From: Brevibacterium zhoupengii
GTDB taxonomy: Bacteria > Actinomycetota > Actinomycetes > Actinomycetales > Brevibacteriaceae
Length of the DNA stretch: 64,000 nucleotides
Reading direction: 5' to 3'
NCBI RefSeq assembly: GCF_021117425.1
Contig: NZ_CP088298.1
Span: 806,001-870,000 of the forward strand
The notes under the pieces are model-generated. The model ran no database searches, was not told the origin of the DNA, and was given only the letters and a program-made list of their open reading frames with translations. Below, piece after piece: positions 25,677-34,488 of this stretch. A program made the position numbers and the translations under genes. The stretch's first letter is position 1; each line of letters begins with the position of its first letter.

Positions 25677-26846
25677 TTAAGCACGTCTGGCGCTGACACC
25701 CTCAGCCCAGCGATAAGGCTGCGTCGCCAGAAGCGCGCCGATCGACCGGCGCAGGCGGGAGACCTCGGCGCGCACAGTGACCAGATGCTCGGGATCACCG
25801 TAGAGCGTGCGGCTGAGGTCGGCGGCGCTGATCCCAGAGGGCCCCGCCGAGGTGATCGCGGCGAGGATCTGCGCACGCCGTGGCGTGAGCGGAACCGTGA
25901 GTGGATCGCCGCCGGAGTTGATCTCGAGCACGGCGGGCTGGTTTGTCTGTCTCAGCGTGACCGAGACCTGCGCCTCGTCGGCGGCCTCTGCCGGTCTCAG
26001 CAACCAGCCTCCGGTGATCTTCTCCGGCAGGCACAGTCCAGCACCGGGAATGAGGATCGTGCGATCAGGGGCCGGCACTTCGATTCGGTCCCGACTGCGG
26101 ACTCCGTGCTGATAGGCGACCCAGCCATCTTCATCGACGACGAGAGCCGGGCCACGACTGCCGCTGAGGACGGTCGACATGCGATTACGCAGGCTGTTCA
26201 GCTGCTCCTGCTGGATGAGCGAGAGCCTCGCCTGTGCCAGATGAACGGCAGTCGTGACCAGAGACTGGACGGCCGGATGAAGAGTGAGCGCCGGCCCGCT
26301 GATGTCGACGACGCCGAGGAGCCTGCCGTCGACGGGGTCGTGGATGGGAACCGCACTGCAGTACCAGGGGTGCTGCGAGGTTTCGAAGTGCTCCGCGGAG
26401 AAGAGCTGAACCGGCGCTTCCTCGGCCAGAGCCGTGCCGATGGCATTCGTTCCCACCTTTGACTCGGACCAGTGGGCACCCTCAGCGAATCCGAGAACGT
26501 CAGCCTGACGTCTGGCCGCGGTGGCGCCATCACGCCAGAGGATCACGCCTTCGGCATCGGCGACGACGAGAATGAAGCTGCCTGCATCGGGCATCCTCAG
26601 CAGCACGGATTTCAGCTCTTCGACGATGAGGCGCAATTTCGATCGCTGTCTGCGGGACTCCACGTCCGCCTCGGCGGAGAAGATTCTGCGATTGTCACCA
26701 GCAGGGTCAAGGCCCAGGCGCAGCATTCGATCCCACGAGCGCGCAACGAGCGCTCGCGGTTGCTCCGGCGGCGATGCGCCGGTGATCACTGCATCGTGAA
26801 TGCGTGTCAGATCTCTGGCGAGATGCGCCAGATCCGGCTGAGGCAT
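25677..26846 (-). CDS. GAF-domain transcriptional regulator (AcoR-like without AAA+ domain)
   Basis: A 389-residue regulator. N-terminal ALVARSWDRMLRLGLDP is the hallmark of AcoR/DhaR-type activators; the GAF sensor follows (ILVVADAEGVILWRDG, GTNAIGTALAEE, HFETSQHPWYCSAVPIHDP, LGVVDISGPA). The usual sigma-54 AAA+ domain is absent; instead the C-terminus carries a winged-helix-like segment (PLTPRRAQILAAITSAGPSG, VTVRAEVSRLRRSIG). This architecture is common in actinobacteria, which lack sigma-54. ATG 26846 is chosen by homology although no ribosome-binding site is obvious. It is divergent from the flavin monooxygenase, its probable target. Confidence 0.82.
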   Translation of the reverse strand: MPQPDLAHLARDLTRIHDAVITGASPPEQPRALVARSWDRMLRLGLDPAGDNRRIFSAEADVESRRQRSKLRLIVEELKSVLLRMPDAGSFILVVADAEGVILWRDGATAARRQADVLGFAEGAHWSESKVGTNAIGTALAEEAPVQLFSAEHFETSQHPWYCSAVPIHDPVDGRLLGVVDISGPALTLHPAVQSLVTTAVHLAQARLSLIQQEQLNSLRNRMSTVLSGSRGPALVVDEDGWVAYQHGVRSRDRIEVPAPDRTILIPGAGLCLPEKITGGWLLRPAEAADEAQVSVTLRQTNQPAVLEINSGGDPLTVPLTPRRAQILAAITSAGPSGISAADLSRTLYGDPEHLVTVRAEVSRLRRSIGALLATQPYRWAEGVSARRA

Positions 26847-26959
26847 GTCACGAGTATAGGCGTGGGGATCGACCCTGGCCATGCAACTCGATGCAACTCT
26901 TCCGCGACTGTTCCCTGCGGGATAGCTTGAGGGTACACAGCTCAAAGAAGAGGAGTGAC

Positions 26960-28783
26960 ATGACAACGACAATTGATCGCACACAGCTCACCGCCGATGA
27001 CATCGCGACCGAGTGGCTGAGCAGCTTCGAATCCGCACTGCGCACTCGGGATATCGAGGCCGCGGTGGGACTCTTCGCCACGACGAGTTACTGGCGAGAT
27101 CTGGTCTCCTTCTCCTGGAACCTCACGACAGTGGAGAACCATGATGGAGTCAGAGATCTGCTGACGACGAACCTGAACCGGGTGGACCCAAGCGAATTCG
27201 AACTCGCCGAACCTGCGGAGTCCGCGGACGGGGTGACCACAGTCTGGTTCAACTTCGCCACCTCGGTGGGACGAGGCAAGGGGCTGGTCCGGCTCATCGC
27301 CGAAGACGGTGAGACCAGGGCATGGACGTTCCTCACCTCGTTGCAGGAGCTGAAAGGCCACGAAGAGCCGCGTGGCGACCGCCGGATCAAGGGCGCCGAA
27401 CACGGCGTCGACCCCGAACGGAAGAGCTGGTCGGAGAAGCTTGCCGAGGAGGACGCAGCCTGGGGCGACACCGCACAGCCGTACACTCTCGTCGTCGGCG
27501 GGGGACAGGGCGGCATTGCGCTCGGCGCTCGTCTGCGTCAGATGGGAGTACCAGCGCTCGTCATCGATCGGTGGGAGCGGCCGGGAGACCAGTGGCGTTC
27601 ACGGTACAAGTCGCTGTGCCTGCACGACCCCGTCTGGTACGACCACCTGCCCTACCTGAAGTTCCCCGACAACTGGCCCGTCTTCGCACCCAAGGACAAG
27701 ATCGCCGATTGGTTGGAGTTCTACACCAAGGTGATGGAGATTCCGTACTGGTCATCGACGGCAGCCACCTCGGCGAAGTTCGACGAGGCGACTAAGCAGT
27801 GGACAGTTGAGGTCGACCGCAATGGGGAGAAGCTCACACTCAAGCCCACCCAGCTGGTCATGGCTACGGGGATGTCGGGCAAACCGAATGTTCCCTCATT
27901 CCCGGGAGCCGATATCTTCCAGGGCGAGCAGCAGCACTCCTCGCAGCACCGCGGCCCCGACGCCTACACGGGGAAGAAGGTCGTCGTCATCGGCAGCAAC
28001 AACTCCGCCTTCGACATCTGCGGTGCACTCTACGAACACGACGCCGAGGTGACGATGGTCCAGCGCTCGAGCACCCACATCGTCAAGAGCGATTCCCTCA
28101 TGGAGATCGGGTTGGGGGACCTCTACTCGGAGAAGGCGCTCGCCAACGGTGTCACCACAGAGAAGGCGGATCTCATCTTCGGCTCACTGCCGTATCGGAT
28201 CATGCACGAGTTCCAGATCCCGCTCTACGACCAGATGAAAGAACGCGACAAGGACTTCTACCAGCGGATGGAAGACGCCGGCTTCGACCTCGACTTCGGC
28301 GATGACGAGTCCGGGCTGTTCCTCAAGTACCTGCGGCGGGGTTCGGGTTATTACATCGATGTCGGCTCGGCGGAACTCGTCGCTGAAGGCAAGGTGAAGT
28401 TGGCCAAGGGCGAGGTCGACCATCTGACCGAGAACTCCGTCGTGCTTGATGACGGGACTGAATTGCCGGCTGACCTGGTCGTGTATGCGACAGGGTATGG
28501 ATCGATGAACGGATGGGTCGCTGACCTCGTCGATCAAGAGACTGCGGACAAGGTCGGCAAATGCTGGGGCCTGGGCTCGGACACGACGAAGGATCCCGGC
28601 CCGTGGGAGGGCGAGCAGCGCAACATGTGGAAGCCCACTCAGCAGGAGAACCTCTGGTTCCAAGGCGGCAACCTGCATCAGTCACGGCACTACTCGCTCT
28701 ACCTGGCACTTCAGCTCAAGGCTCGGTATGAGGGGCTGGAGACGCCGGTGTATCGCCTGCAGGATGTGCACCACTTGGCGTGA
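26960..28783 (+). CDS. Flavin-containing monooxygenase with N-terminal NTF2-like domain
   Basis: A 607-residue enzyme, longer than the usual 450-540. Residues about 10-135 look like an NTF2/SnoaL domain (WLSSFESALRTRDIEAAVGLFATTSYW), then a FAD-binding GGGQGGIALGARLRQ near 178 and an NADPH-binding GSNNSAFD near 345. The motif RYKSLCLHDPVWYDHLPY is typical of YUCCA/indole-3-pyruvate-like FMOs and related ketone monooxygenases. It likely inserts oxygen into a ketone or heteroatom; the substrate is unknown. ATG 26960 has AGAGGAG six bases upstream. Divergent regulator: the GAF protein. Confidence 0.85.
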   Translation: MTTTIDRTQLTADDIATEWLSSFESALRTRDIEAAVGLFATTSYWRDLVSFSWNLTTVENHDGVRDLLTTNLNRVDPSEFELAEPAESADGVTTVWFNFATSVGRGKGLVRLIAEDGETRAWTFLTSLQELKGHEEPRGDRRIKGAEHGVDPERKSWSEKLAEEDAAWGDTAQPYTLVVGGGQGGIALGARLRQMGVPALVIDRWERPGDQWRSRYKSLCLHDPVWYDHLPYLKFPDNWPVFAPKDKIADWLEFYTKVMEIPYWSSTAATSAKFDEATKQWTVEVDRNGEKLTLKPTQLVMATGMSGKPNVPSFPGADIFQGEQQHSSQHRGPDAYTGKKVVVIGSNNSAFDICGALYEHDAEVTMVQRSSTHIVKSDSLMEIGLGDLYSEKALANGVTTEKADLIFGSLPYRIMHEFQIPLYDQMKERDKDFYQRMEDAGFDLDFGDDESGLFLKYLRRGSGYYIDVGSAELVAEGKVKLAKGEVDHLTENSVVLDDGTELPADLVVYATGYGSMNGWVADLVDQETADKVGKCWGLGSDTTKDPGPWEGEQRNMWKPTQQENLWFQGGNLHQSRHYSLYLALQLKARYEGLETPVYRLQDVHHLA

Positions 28784-28820
28784 GGTGTCGCGCGGCAGAC
28801 TCCGCGAGTGCTGAGGCACC

Positions 28821-28879
28821 TTAGCTGGACGTTTTGGGCTGGCAAGCTCGCGGATTATCACCCCAGAACGTCCAGCTAA
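28821..28879. repeat. Palindromic repeat, left copy (TTAGCTGGACGTT family)
   Basis: TTAGCTGGACGTTTTGGG (28821-28838) pairs with CCCAGAACGTCCAGCTAA (28862-28879): 18 positions, 17 Watson-Crick and one G-T, with a 23-base loop. It lies between the monooxygenase and the DUF559 gene, and a diverged copy flanks the other side of that gene. It could serve as a two-way terminator, but no T-run is present and its reappearance argues for a repeat family. Confidence 0.75.
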
Positions 28880-28942
28880 CAGAGGTCGCGCGATCAATCT
28901 TGACTGGCTTGCGACCTTGAGACGCTGTAGCTTCCTCTTCCT

Positions 28943-29878
28943 TCATCTTGAACGGAGACCCAGGTGGTGTCGGATTTTGGACTCAAGCAGTCGATAGTCC
29001 GTTCTGCTGGTCACTTTCACGACGGTCCAGCCCTCGTGGCGTAGCGCGTCATCGCGTTCGATGTCGTTGGTCCACTGAATTTTCGACCTTAGATGGTGCT
29101 CTCCCTCGTACTCAAGCGCAAGCTTCGCATCTGGGTAGCCCAGGTCGGGTTCGACTATGCGGGAGAGCATTCGACAGTAGACCTGGGGATGGACGACTGG
29201 TTCCGGCAGTCCAGCGATCCTTGTCCACAGGCGCAGATCTGTCTCGGTGGGGGAGTCGACTGTTGGGCGAATCAGGCTCAGTGCGGCGAGTATGTGATTT
29301 CGGCCCGGTACGCGAATGTGGCTCTTGAGCCGTTGGTGGAGATCATCAATGGTTGTCTGCGCTGGTCCGTGCCACCTGCCCACGGCCGCATCCCCAAGCT
29401 TTACCAGATCACGCAAAGACAGGTCAGGGCCAAGGCTAATGAAGACTTCGGCCGGGTGGAGTAATGGCAGGTCGAGCCACTTCCACGCCAAAAAATGCAC
29501 TGAACGGTGGAGCGTGACCTGGGGAATCCGAATTCGAGCATTCGGATCTTCAGTGCACACGTGCAGGTGGGCATTCATCAGGGGTGAAGGCAATGGCCAG
29601 CCGTAAAGCCGAGCTGCAGTGGCATGACTTGCGACCACGTGAGGGAATTTGAGTACGGCGGCGCGAAGGCGCAAAGCGTCACCTTCCCAGTCTTGGGCGG
29701 CCCATCGTGGAGTGCGGAAGCGCTCTAGTGTCTCCCTATCCATGCGTACTCCGGGGAGGACAACCGGGCAACGGGAAGTGTGGAGAAGTCTATGGCGAGT
29801 GATCCCAAGTGCTTCTGAGTCTTGGGCTCGGAACAGTCGAGGATAATCGCGCATCTCCCAGGTCGAGTCGTTGAACAT
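28943..29878 (-). CDS. DUF559/AbiEi-like protein with VSR-type PD-(D/E)XK nuclease fold
   Basis: About 311 residues. The N-terminal third (FRAQDSEALGITRHRLLHTS, then VLPGVRM) matches the winged-helix AbiEi-type antitoxin-like domain; the C-terminus (VEPDLGYPDAKLALEYEGEH, then ERDDALRHEGWTVVKVTS) is the DUF559/VSR fold with Asp, Glu and a conserved Gly-Trp. Such proteins are widespread single genes in actinobacteria with unproven function, possibly nucleases of defence or mobile origin. No toxin partner adjoins. The start is uncertain: ATG 29878 or 29854, neither with a good ribosome-binding site. Lower GC than flanks. Bracketed by related palindromes. Confidence 0.75.
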   Translation of the reverse strand: MFNDSTWEMRDYPRLFRAQDSEALGITRHRLLHTSRCPVVLPGVRMDRETLERFRTPRWAAQDWEGDALRLRAAVLKFPHVVASHATAARLYGWPLPSPLMNAHLHVCTEDPNARIRIPQVTLHRSVHFLAWKWLDLPLLHPAEVFISLGPDLSLRDLVKLGDAAVGRWHGPAQTTIDDLHQRLKSHIRVPGRNHILAALSLIRPTVDSPTETDLRLWTRIAGLPEPVVHPQVYCRMLSRIVEPDLGYPDAKLALEYEGEHHLRSKIQWTNDIERDDALRHEGWTVVKVTSRTDYRLLESKIRHHLGLRSR

Positions 29879-30033
29879 GGGTGCAATGTTGGCGCAATTA
29901 CTCCCAGAATAGGAGAGCAGATTCTGGGCCTGTGGACAGTAAATCGTTGTCCACAGCAAATCGAACGTGAGTCAGCGAGTGACTACGCACGCTTCTGACC
30001 CAAAAAACCTGAGGTAGGTACCTTGCCGTCCCT

Positions 30034-30092
30034 GTAGCTGGACGTTCCAGGCAGAAATTCGGACAGAAAATATGCCCAAATCGTCCAGCTAA
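30034..30092. repeat. Palindromic repeat, right copy (TTAGCTGGACGTT family)
   Basis: TAGCTGGACG (30035-30044) pairs with CGTCCAGCTA (30082-30091), followed inward by mismatches and then GGCA with TGCC. The outer 10-13 bases are shared with the copy at 28821-28879, whereas the inner stem and loop differ. Its position upstream of the DUF559 gene and near the end of a TetR gene makes it a repeat with a partner rather than a simple terminator. Confidence 0.7.
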
Positions 30093-30146
30093 GCGATGGT
30101 GAACGCAGGGCGGGAGGCTCGTGGTTGGGTGTGGTGGGACAGCGCG

Positions 30147-30668
30147 CTACAGTCCCAGCTTCGTCAGCACTTTCTTCACATGGGCGAGAGCATCGTCCTG
30201 GGAGAGACCGAAGTTCTGATTGAAGTACATGCCATCGCCGATGAGCTGAACCGTCATCGCCAGATCGGGATCACCGAGATGCTCATTGAGCGCGTTGAAC
30301 CAGGCTTCTCTGGTCCTCCGCAGCGAATCCTTCGCCTCGTCATTCTCCTGTGCCAGGCAGCTGGCTGCGATGAGACTGCGGTCCAGCGGCGTACCCGTCT
30401 CGGCCGACGTCTCGAGGTAGTACATATGCAGGCGGTCACCGGCGGCCTTCATCGATGCAACGTCCTCGTCGACAAGCCGGTCGAGTCGTTCGAGGCTTCC
30501 TTTGATCAGCTCCGCCTTCGACCCGTAGTGGTAGAGCAGACCGCCCTTGGACACGCCAGCTTTCGCTGCAACCGCATCCAGCGTCGCGCCCGAGATGCCT
30601 CGCTTATCGAGGAGGATGTCGAAGGCGTCGAGGAGCTTCTCTTTGGTGTCGGTGGAGTTGCGTGCCAT
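30147..30668 (-). CDS. TetR-family transcriptional regulator
   Basis: A 173-residue regulator, short for the family. N-terminal HTH GATLDAVAAKAGVSKGGLLYHYGSKAEL with the recognition segment SKGGLLYHY; the C-terminal domain (TetR_C_37-like) is compact. The ATG at 30668 lies 34 bases after the next TetR gene's stop on the same strand; the two may be co-transcribed. Its target is unclear; the ligand-binding half is too short for confident assignment. Confidence 0.84.
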   Translation of the reverse strand: MARNSTDTKEKLLDAFDILLDKRGISGATLDAVAAKAGVSKGGLLYHYGSKAELIKGSLERLDRLVDEDVASMKAAGDRLHMYYLETSAETGTPLDRSLIAASCLAQENDEAKDSLRRTREAWFNALNEHLGDPDLAMTVQLIGDGMYFNQNFGLSQDDALAHVKKVLTKLGL

Positions 30669-30702
30669 AGCGCCGAGCCTAGTCGATGCGGGTGTCGCCG
30701 CT

Positions 30703-31338
30703 TCAGCGGCGGTCGATACCACTGACGATGATGTCGGTGACCTGTGCTGCAAGATCGGCCAGATCTGCCTCGGACTGGTCGGGCTTCGGCCGGTACCACA
30801 TGTCGACTGCGTTCAGGCTGCTCAGCAGCGTCCGGACCAGCATTTTGGGCTCCAACGGACGGATGGAACCATCCTCGATCCCGGCAATCGCCACCGACTT
30901 GAAGAGGTCCTCGTACTCGGCCCTGAGTCGATTCAGCTCTGCCAGCTGCTCACGCTGCCTGGGGCGCAGCGCCACTGAGCGCTGTTCGCGGACGCCTTCA
31001 TGTACGACCTGGTGGTAGCCGAGATCAACCATGATCTGGAGTACATGGGCCGTGGACATGGCGAGAAGACGGTCGAAGCCGGTGCCTGGCCCGTCGACGC
31101 ACGGGTCGACGCGAGCTCGTGAACGCACCATGCCTTCCTTGTAGACGGCTAGGAAGATGTCGAACTTGGAGCGGAAATGGTAGTAGATCAAGCCCTTGGT
31201 GGCTCCGACCGCAGTCGCAATGTCATCAATGGTGGTGGCGTTGTAGCCGCCGAGCATGAACTCAGTGGCAGCTGCGTCGAGGATTCCCTGATGAATCTGC
31301 TCGGACGCTCCCGCAGATGTTTCTACGTCGGCGCTCAC
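30703..31338 (-). CDS. TetR-family transcriptional regulator (acyl-CoA/lipid-type)
   Basis: A 211-residue regulator with HTH NATTIDDIATAVGATKGLIYYHFRSKFDIF, recognition segment TKGLIYYHF. TetR proteins of this kind (KstR-like C-terminal half) frequently control fatty acid, steroid or CoA-thioester catabolism. It is divergent from the SDR, symporter, ligase and SDR operon at 31574-36968, which fits control of an acid-activation pathway. The gap contains a tandem repeat and a short palindrome. Confidence 0.85.
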   Translation of the reverse strand: MSADVETSAGASEQIHQGILDAAATEFMLGGYNATTIDDIATAVGATKGLIYYHFRSKFDIFLAVYKEGMVRSRARVDPCVDGPGTGFDRLLAMSTAHVLQIMVDLGYHQVVHEGVREQRSVALRPRQREQLAELNRLRAEYEDLFKSVAIAGIEDGSIRPLEPKMLVRTLLSSLNAVDMWYRPKPDQSEADLADLAAQVTDIIVSGIDRR

Positions 31339-31385
31339 TGCTTGACCTCGACTGCTTCCAGCGACTTCACCTAGCTGTCCTTTCC

Positions 31386-31423
31386 GAATCCCTGACCATG
31401 TTGTGAATCCCTGACCATGTTGT
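31386..31423. repeat. 19 bp perfect tandem repeat
   Basis: GAATCCCTGACCATGTTGT occurs twice head to tail (31386-31404 and 31405-31423) just upstream of the TetR start at 31338. Either a recent slippage product or a doubled regulator site in the leader. Confidence 0.8.
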
Positions 31424-31535
31424 CGCTAGGCTACACGGCCAATCAGCAGCGAGAACGAGCAATCTCGTCGAACTCGACCAACTGGGTCTTGACACGTGTA
31501 CTCCAGCGGGATAAATTCGTACCCAATCAAGGATG

Positions 31536-31549
31536 ATACTCGGTAGTAT
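31536..31549. promoter_or_regulatory. Short palindrome ATACT-N4-AGTAT before the SDR operon
   Basis: ATACTCGGTAGTAT has 5 bp arms around CGGT, 24 bases before the GTG at 31574. The position fits an operator for the divergent TetR regulator over the operon promoter. Confidence 0.45.
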
Positions 31550-31573
31550 GACTGGTGAGAGGCTTAGGCAATA

Positions 31574-32545
31574 GTGAACTTCAATGAAGAGGTAGCAATC
31601 GTGACTGGTGCCGGCGGAGGGCTGGGGCGGTCTCACGCACTGTCGCTGGCCCAGCGCGGAGCCCGCGTCGTCGTCAATGACATCGCCCCGATCCGCGACC
31701 GAGGTGGAGAGGACAGCCCGGCGGAACTGGTGGCGAAGGAGATCAACGCATCCGGTGGTACGGCGATTGCATATTCGTGCGACGTCACCGACGCCTCGGC
31801 GGTTCAAGCCATGGTCGGTCACACCATCGCTGAATGGGGGCGGATCGACATCCTGATCAACAACGCCGGCATACTGCGAGACAAGACATTCGCGAAGATG
31901 GACCTCGGTGAATTCCGTTCGGTCCTCGACGTGCATCTGATGGGGTCCGTGCACTGCACCAAAGCGGTGTGGCCCCACATGGTCACCCAACAGTACGGGC
32001 GGGTCCTCATGACCACCTCGGCGTCGGGAATCTACGGGAACTTCGGGCAGGCGAACTACGGTGCTGCGAAGTCCGGGATCGTGGGGCTCATGAACGTCCT
32101 GGCCATCGAAGGCGAACGGTACGGAATCCGCGTCAACGCTTTGGCACCCACGGCCGCCACCGACATGACCGAGGGACTGTTCGACGAGGCCTCATGGAAA
32201 GTCATGTCACCGGAATCGATCACCCCTGGAGCGGTCTTTCTCGTCTCGGAGAACGCTCCGACGAAGACGATCTTGGGCGCCGGTGGGGGAGTCTTCGCCG
32301 TTGCCAAGATGGTCGAGGCAGCAGGAGTCTTCCTCTCCGAAGACGAACGCAGCCCCGAGGCAATTGCCGCACACTGGGAGGCGATCAGCGATGTCTCCGC
32401 CACGGTGATCACCGGTTCCGCCTTCGACCAGACCGGTCGCTATCTCGAAATGACCACGACCGACGAATTTCCCACAGCTTCAGCCACACCGAGCAACACA
32501 GCCACACCGTCCGATCCGACCGTCACTGCAAAGGTGCAATCATGA
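31574..32545 (+). CDS. SDR, 3-hydroxyacyl-CoA dehydrogenase (MFE-2) type
   Basis: A 323-residue dehydrogenase. The cofactor motif GAGGGLGR (11-18) with VNDI, CDVTD and NNAGILRD, and the catalytic YGAAK, are the pattern of the (3R)-hydroxyacyl-CoA dehydrogenase domain of peroxisomal multifunctional enzyme type 2. A C-terminal tail rich in Thr, Ser and Pro (about 25 residues) is unusual and may be a flexible linker. Start is GTG 31574. Stop overlaps the symporter start (ATGA), so it is the first gene of the operon. Confidence 0.85.
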   Translation: MNFNEEVAIVTGAGGGLGRSHALSLAQRGARVVVNDIAPIRDRGGEDSPAELVAKEINASGGTAIAYSCDVTDASAVQAMVGHTIAEWGRIDILINNAGILRDKTFAKMDLGEFRSVLDVHLMGSVHCTKAVWPHMVTQQYGRVLMTTSASGIYGNFGQANYGAAKSGIVGLMNVLAIEGERYGIRVNALAPTAATDMTEGLFDEASWKVMSPESITPGAVFLVSENAPTKTILGAGGGVFAVAKMVEAAGVFLSEDERSPEAIAAHWEAISDVSATVITGSAFDQTGRYLEMTTTDEFPTASATPSNTATPSDPTVTAKVQS

Positions 32546-34470
32546 CAATCGTTCTGGCCATCGTCATCGTCTACTTCATCGTTATGTTCGCCATCGGCTA
32601 TTGGGCGAACACCAGAATGAAAGGGGCCAAGGACTTCCTGGTCGCCGGGCAGTCGCTCGGTTTCTTCGTCATGGCCATCGCATCCTTCTCCTCGATCCAA
32701 AGCGGGTTCGGGATGATCGGCCACACGGCCAATACCAACGCCTGGGGCATTCAGGCCGTCGTCGGAGCAGCACTCCTCGTACCATTGGGGTTCGCACTGG
32801 CATGGTTCCTCCTCGGCGCGCGCCTGCATCGGGTAGCCCGAGCCCATGAGGTCTACTCCATCCCGGACATCATCCGCGTCCGCTACCCGAACCGGTCGGC
32901 CCATATGTCGATGTCGATCGCGATGTTCATCGGCTCGGTCGCCTATATGACAGCGCAGGTGACAGCTCTCGGCGTGATTATGTCCCTGATCTTCGGCATC
33001 AGCCTCACCGTCGGCGCCATCATCGGCTCCGCCATCGTCGCCGCGTACACGATCGCCGGTGGAATGCTCGCTGCGGTCTGGACGGACTTCATCCAGGGCC
33101 TGCTCATGATCGTTATGGCCGTGGCCGCATTCTTCATCGCCACGAACACCGTGGGCGGATGGTCAGCCATGCTGGCCACGATCGCAGAGAACGACATCGG
33201 ATTCCTCAAGATCGATGCGACACAGCCGATGACCTGGATCTTCGGCTTCATCTTCCTGGCGATTCTCGGCACCGCCGCCCAGCCGCAGCTGGCAACGAAG
33301 TTCCTCATGCTCAAATCAGGGTCACAGCTGCGCTGGGGCTCACTCGTCGCGGCCCTCGGCTACTCGGTGACGACCCTGTTCGCCCTGTCCATCGGCCTGG
33401 CAACCCGCGCACTGACCTTCGAGGGCAGGGCACCCCAGTTCGACAACGCCGACAACACCACAACGTGGTTCCTCGACAACATGACGACACCGGCGTTCGC
33501 CGGGTTCGCCCTGGCCGGACTGCTCGCGGCGATCATGTCCTCCGCTAGCTCCTTCATCACCATCGGAGCCTCATCACTGGTGCGTGACCTCACCAGCTCG
33601 CTGGGCAAGGTCGTCCACCGTGAGCTGATGTGGAACCGGTTGGCCAGCGCCTTCGTGGTTCTGTGCTCGCTGGTGTTCGCTCTTTATCTCACGCAGGTCG
33701 TCTTCCTCCTCGGCGCCATCGGCTGGGCAGCCTTCGCCTCGGCGGTGTTTGCTCCGGTCGTCTTCGGGCTGTATTGGAAGCGCGCCACCGGATTGGCGAC
33801 AACCATCGCCGTGTCCTTCGGCGTCCTCGGCAACCTGGTGCTCACTATCCTCACGAGCGAGGAGATCATCACCATTCCCACCTACATGCAGGATGGGGCA
33901 ATGGTCATCGCGACCGCTGCGGTCCTGTTCGTCGTCATCTCCCTGCTGTTCCCATCACGCGGTTCACAGGAAGGCTTCGCCCATGCCTACGGCATCAACG
34001 CCAACAGCGGAAGCGGAACACCTAGGGGAGCAGCAGCCATGAAGTCAGTGACAGCGAAAGGGCTCGACAAGACCGATGTGCTCGTCCTCATCGTCACCCT
34101 GGCGTGCCTCGCCACTGCGGTCGGAAGCATCTTCGATGTCTGGCAGGCCCTCTACTATGCAGTTCCGCTCCTTGCCTATGTGATGATGCTCTTCGGCGCA
34201 CTGAATTCCACCGATAAGTGGAGCCGGGCCAACCTGATCCTCATCAGTGCTTTCTCCCTCGTCCTGATCGCGCTTTTCGTCGTCGCGCACGCGTACACCG
34301 GCAGCTCCGCCATGCTCGGCGGCCTGCCGACCACGACCGCGGTGTTCGTCTACATCATCTGGCCATTGACGGCAGTCGGTGCTCCGTTGGTCTACGCTGC
34401 CGTCCACAAGTCCCGGCTGATGCGTGACATGGACGGTGCTGTGCCAACAGTCGAGAACATCAGCGTCTGA
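32542..34470 (+). CDS. Sodium:solute symporter (SSS family)
   Basis: A 642-residue transporter with about 13 predicted helices. Conserved pattern: ARAHEVYSIPDIIRVRYPNR, then AAYTIAGGMLAAVWTDFIQG (the SSS signature) and LAAIMSSASSFI. Such proteins import organic acids, amino acids, or bicyclic acids with Na+. The ATG at 32542 overlaps the SDR stop and has AAGGTG upstream; a much longer frame reading into the SDR is out of phase with it and not coding. Residues about 480-520 carry a serine- and glycine-rich cytoplasmic loop. In this operon it most likely brings in the acid that the ligase activates. Confidence 0.87.
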   Translation: MTIVLAIVIVYFIVMFAIGYWANTRMKGAKDFLVAGQSLGFFVMAIASFSSIQSGFGMIGHTANTNAWGIQAVVGAALLVPLGFALAWFLLGARLHRVARAHEVYSIPDIIRVRYPNRSAHMSMSIAMFIGSVAYMTAQVTALGVIMSLIFGISLTVGAIIGSAIVAAYTIAGGMLAAVWTDFIQGLLMIVMAVAAFFIATNTVGGWSAMLATIAENDIGFLKIDATQPMTWIFGFIFLAILGTAAQPQLATKFLMLKSGSQLRWGSLVAALGYSVTTLFALSIGLATRALTFEGRAPQFDNADNTTTWFLDNMTTPAFAGFALAGLLAAIMSSASSFITIGASSLVRDLTSSLGKVVHRELMWNRLASAFVVLCSLVFALYLTQVVFLLGAIGWAAFASAVFAPVVFGLYWKRATGLATTIAVSFGVLGNLVLTILTSEEIITIPTYMQDGAMVIATAAVLFVVISLLFPSRGSQEGFAHAYGINANSGSGTPRGAAAMKSVTAKGLDKTDVLVLIVTLACLATAVGSIFDVWQALYYAVPLLAYVMMLFGALNSTDKWSRANLILISAFSLVLIALFVVAHAYTGSSAMLGGLPTTTAVFVYIIWPLTAVGAPLVYAAVHKSRLMRDMDGAVPTVENISV

Positions 34471-34488
34471 GTGAAGGGGACATACGCA

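Noticed and set aside
31969-32541. A long upstream extension of the sodium symporter frame, giving an 833-residue protein
   Set aside because: It overlaps the SDR in another frame, has an arginine- and histidine-rich composition typical of shadow frames, and the ATG at 32542 with coupling to the SDR stop gives a normal SSS protein.
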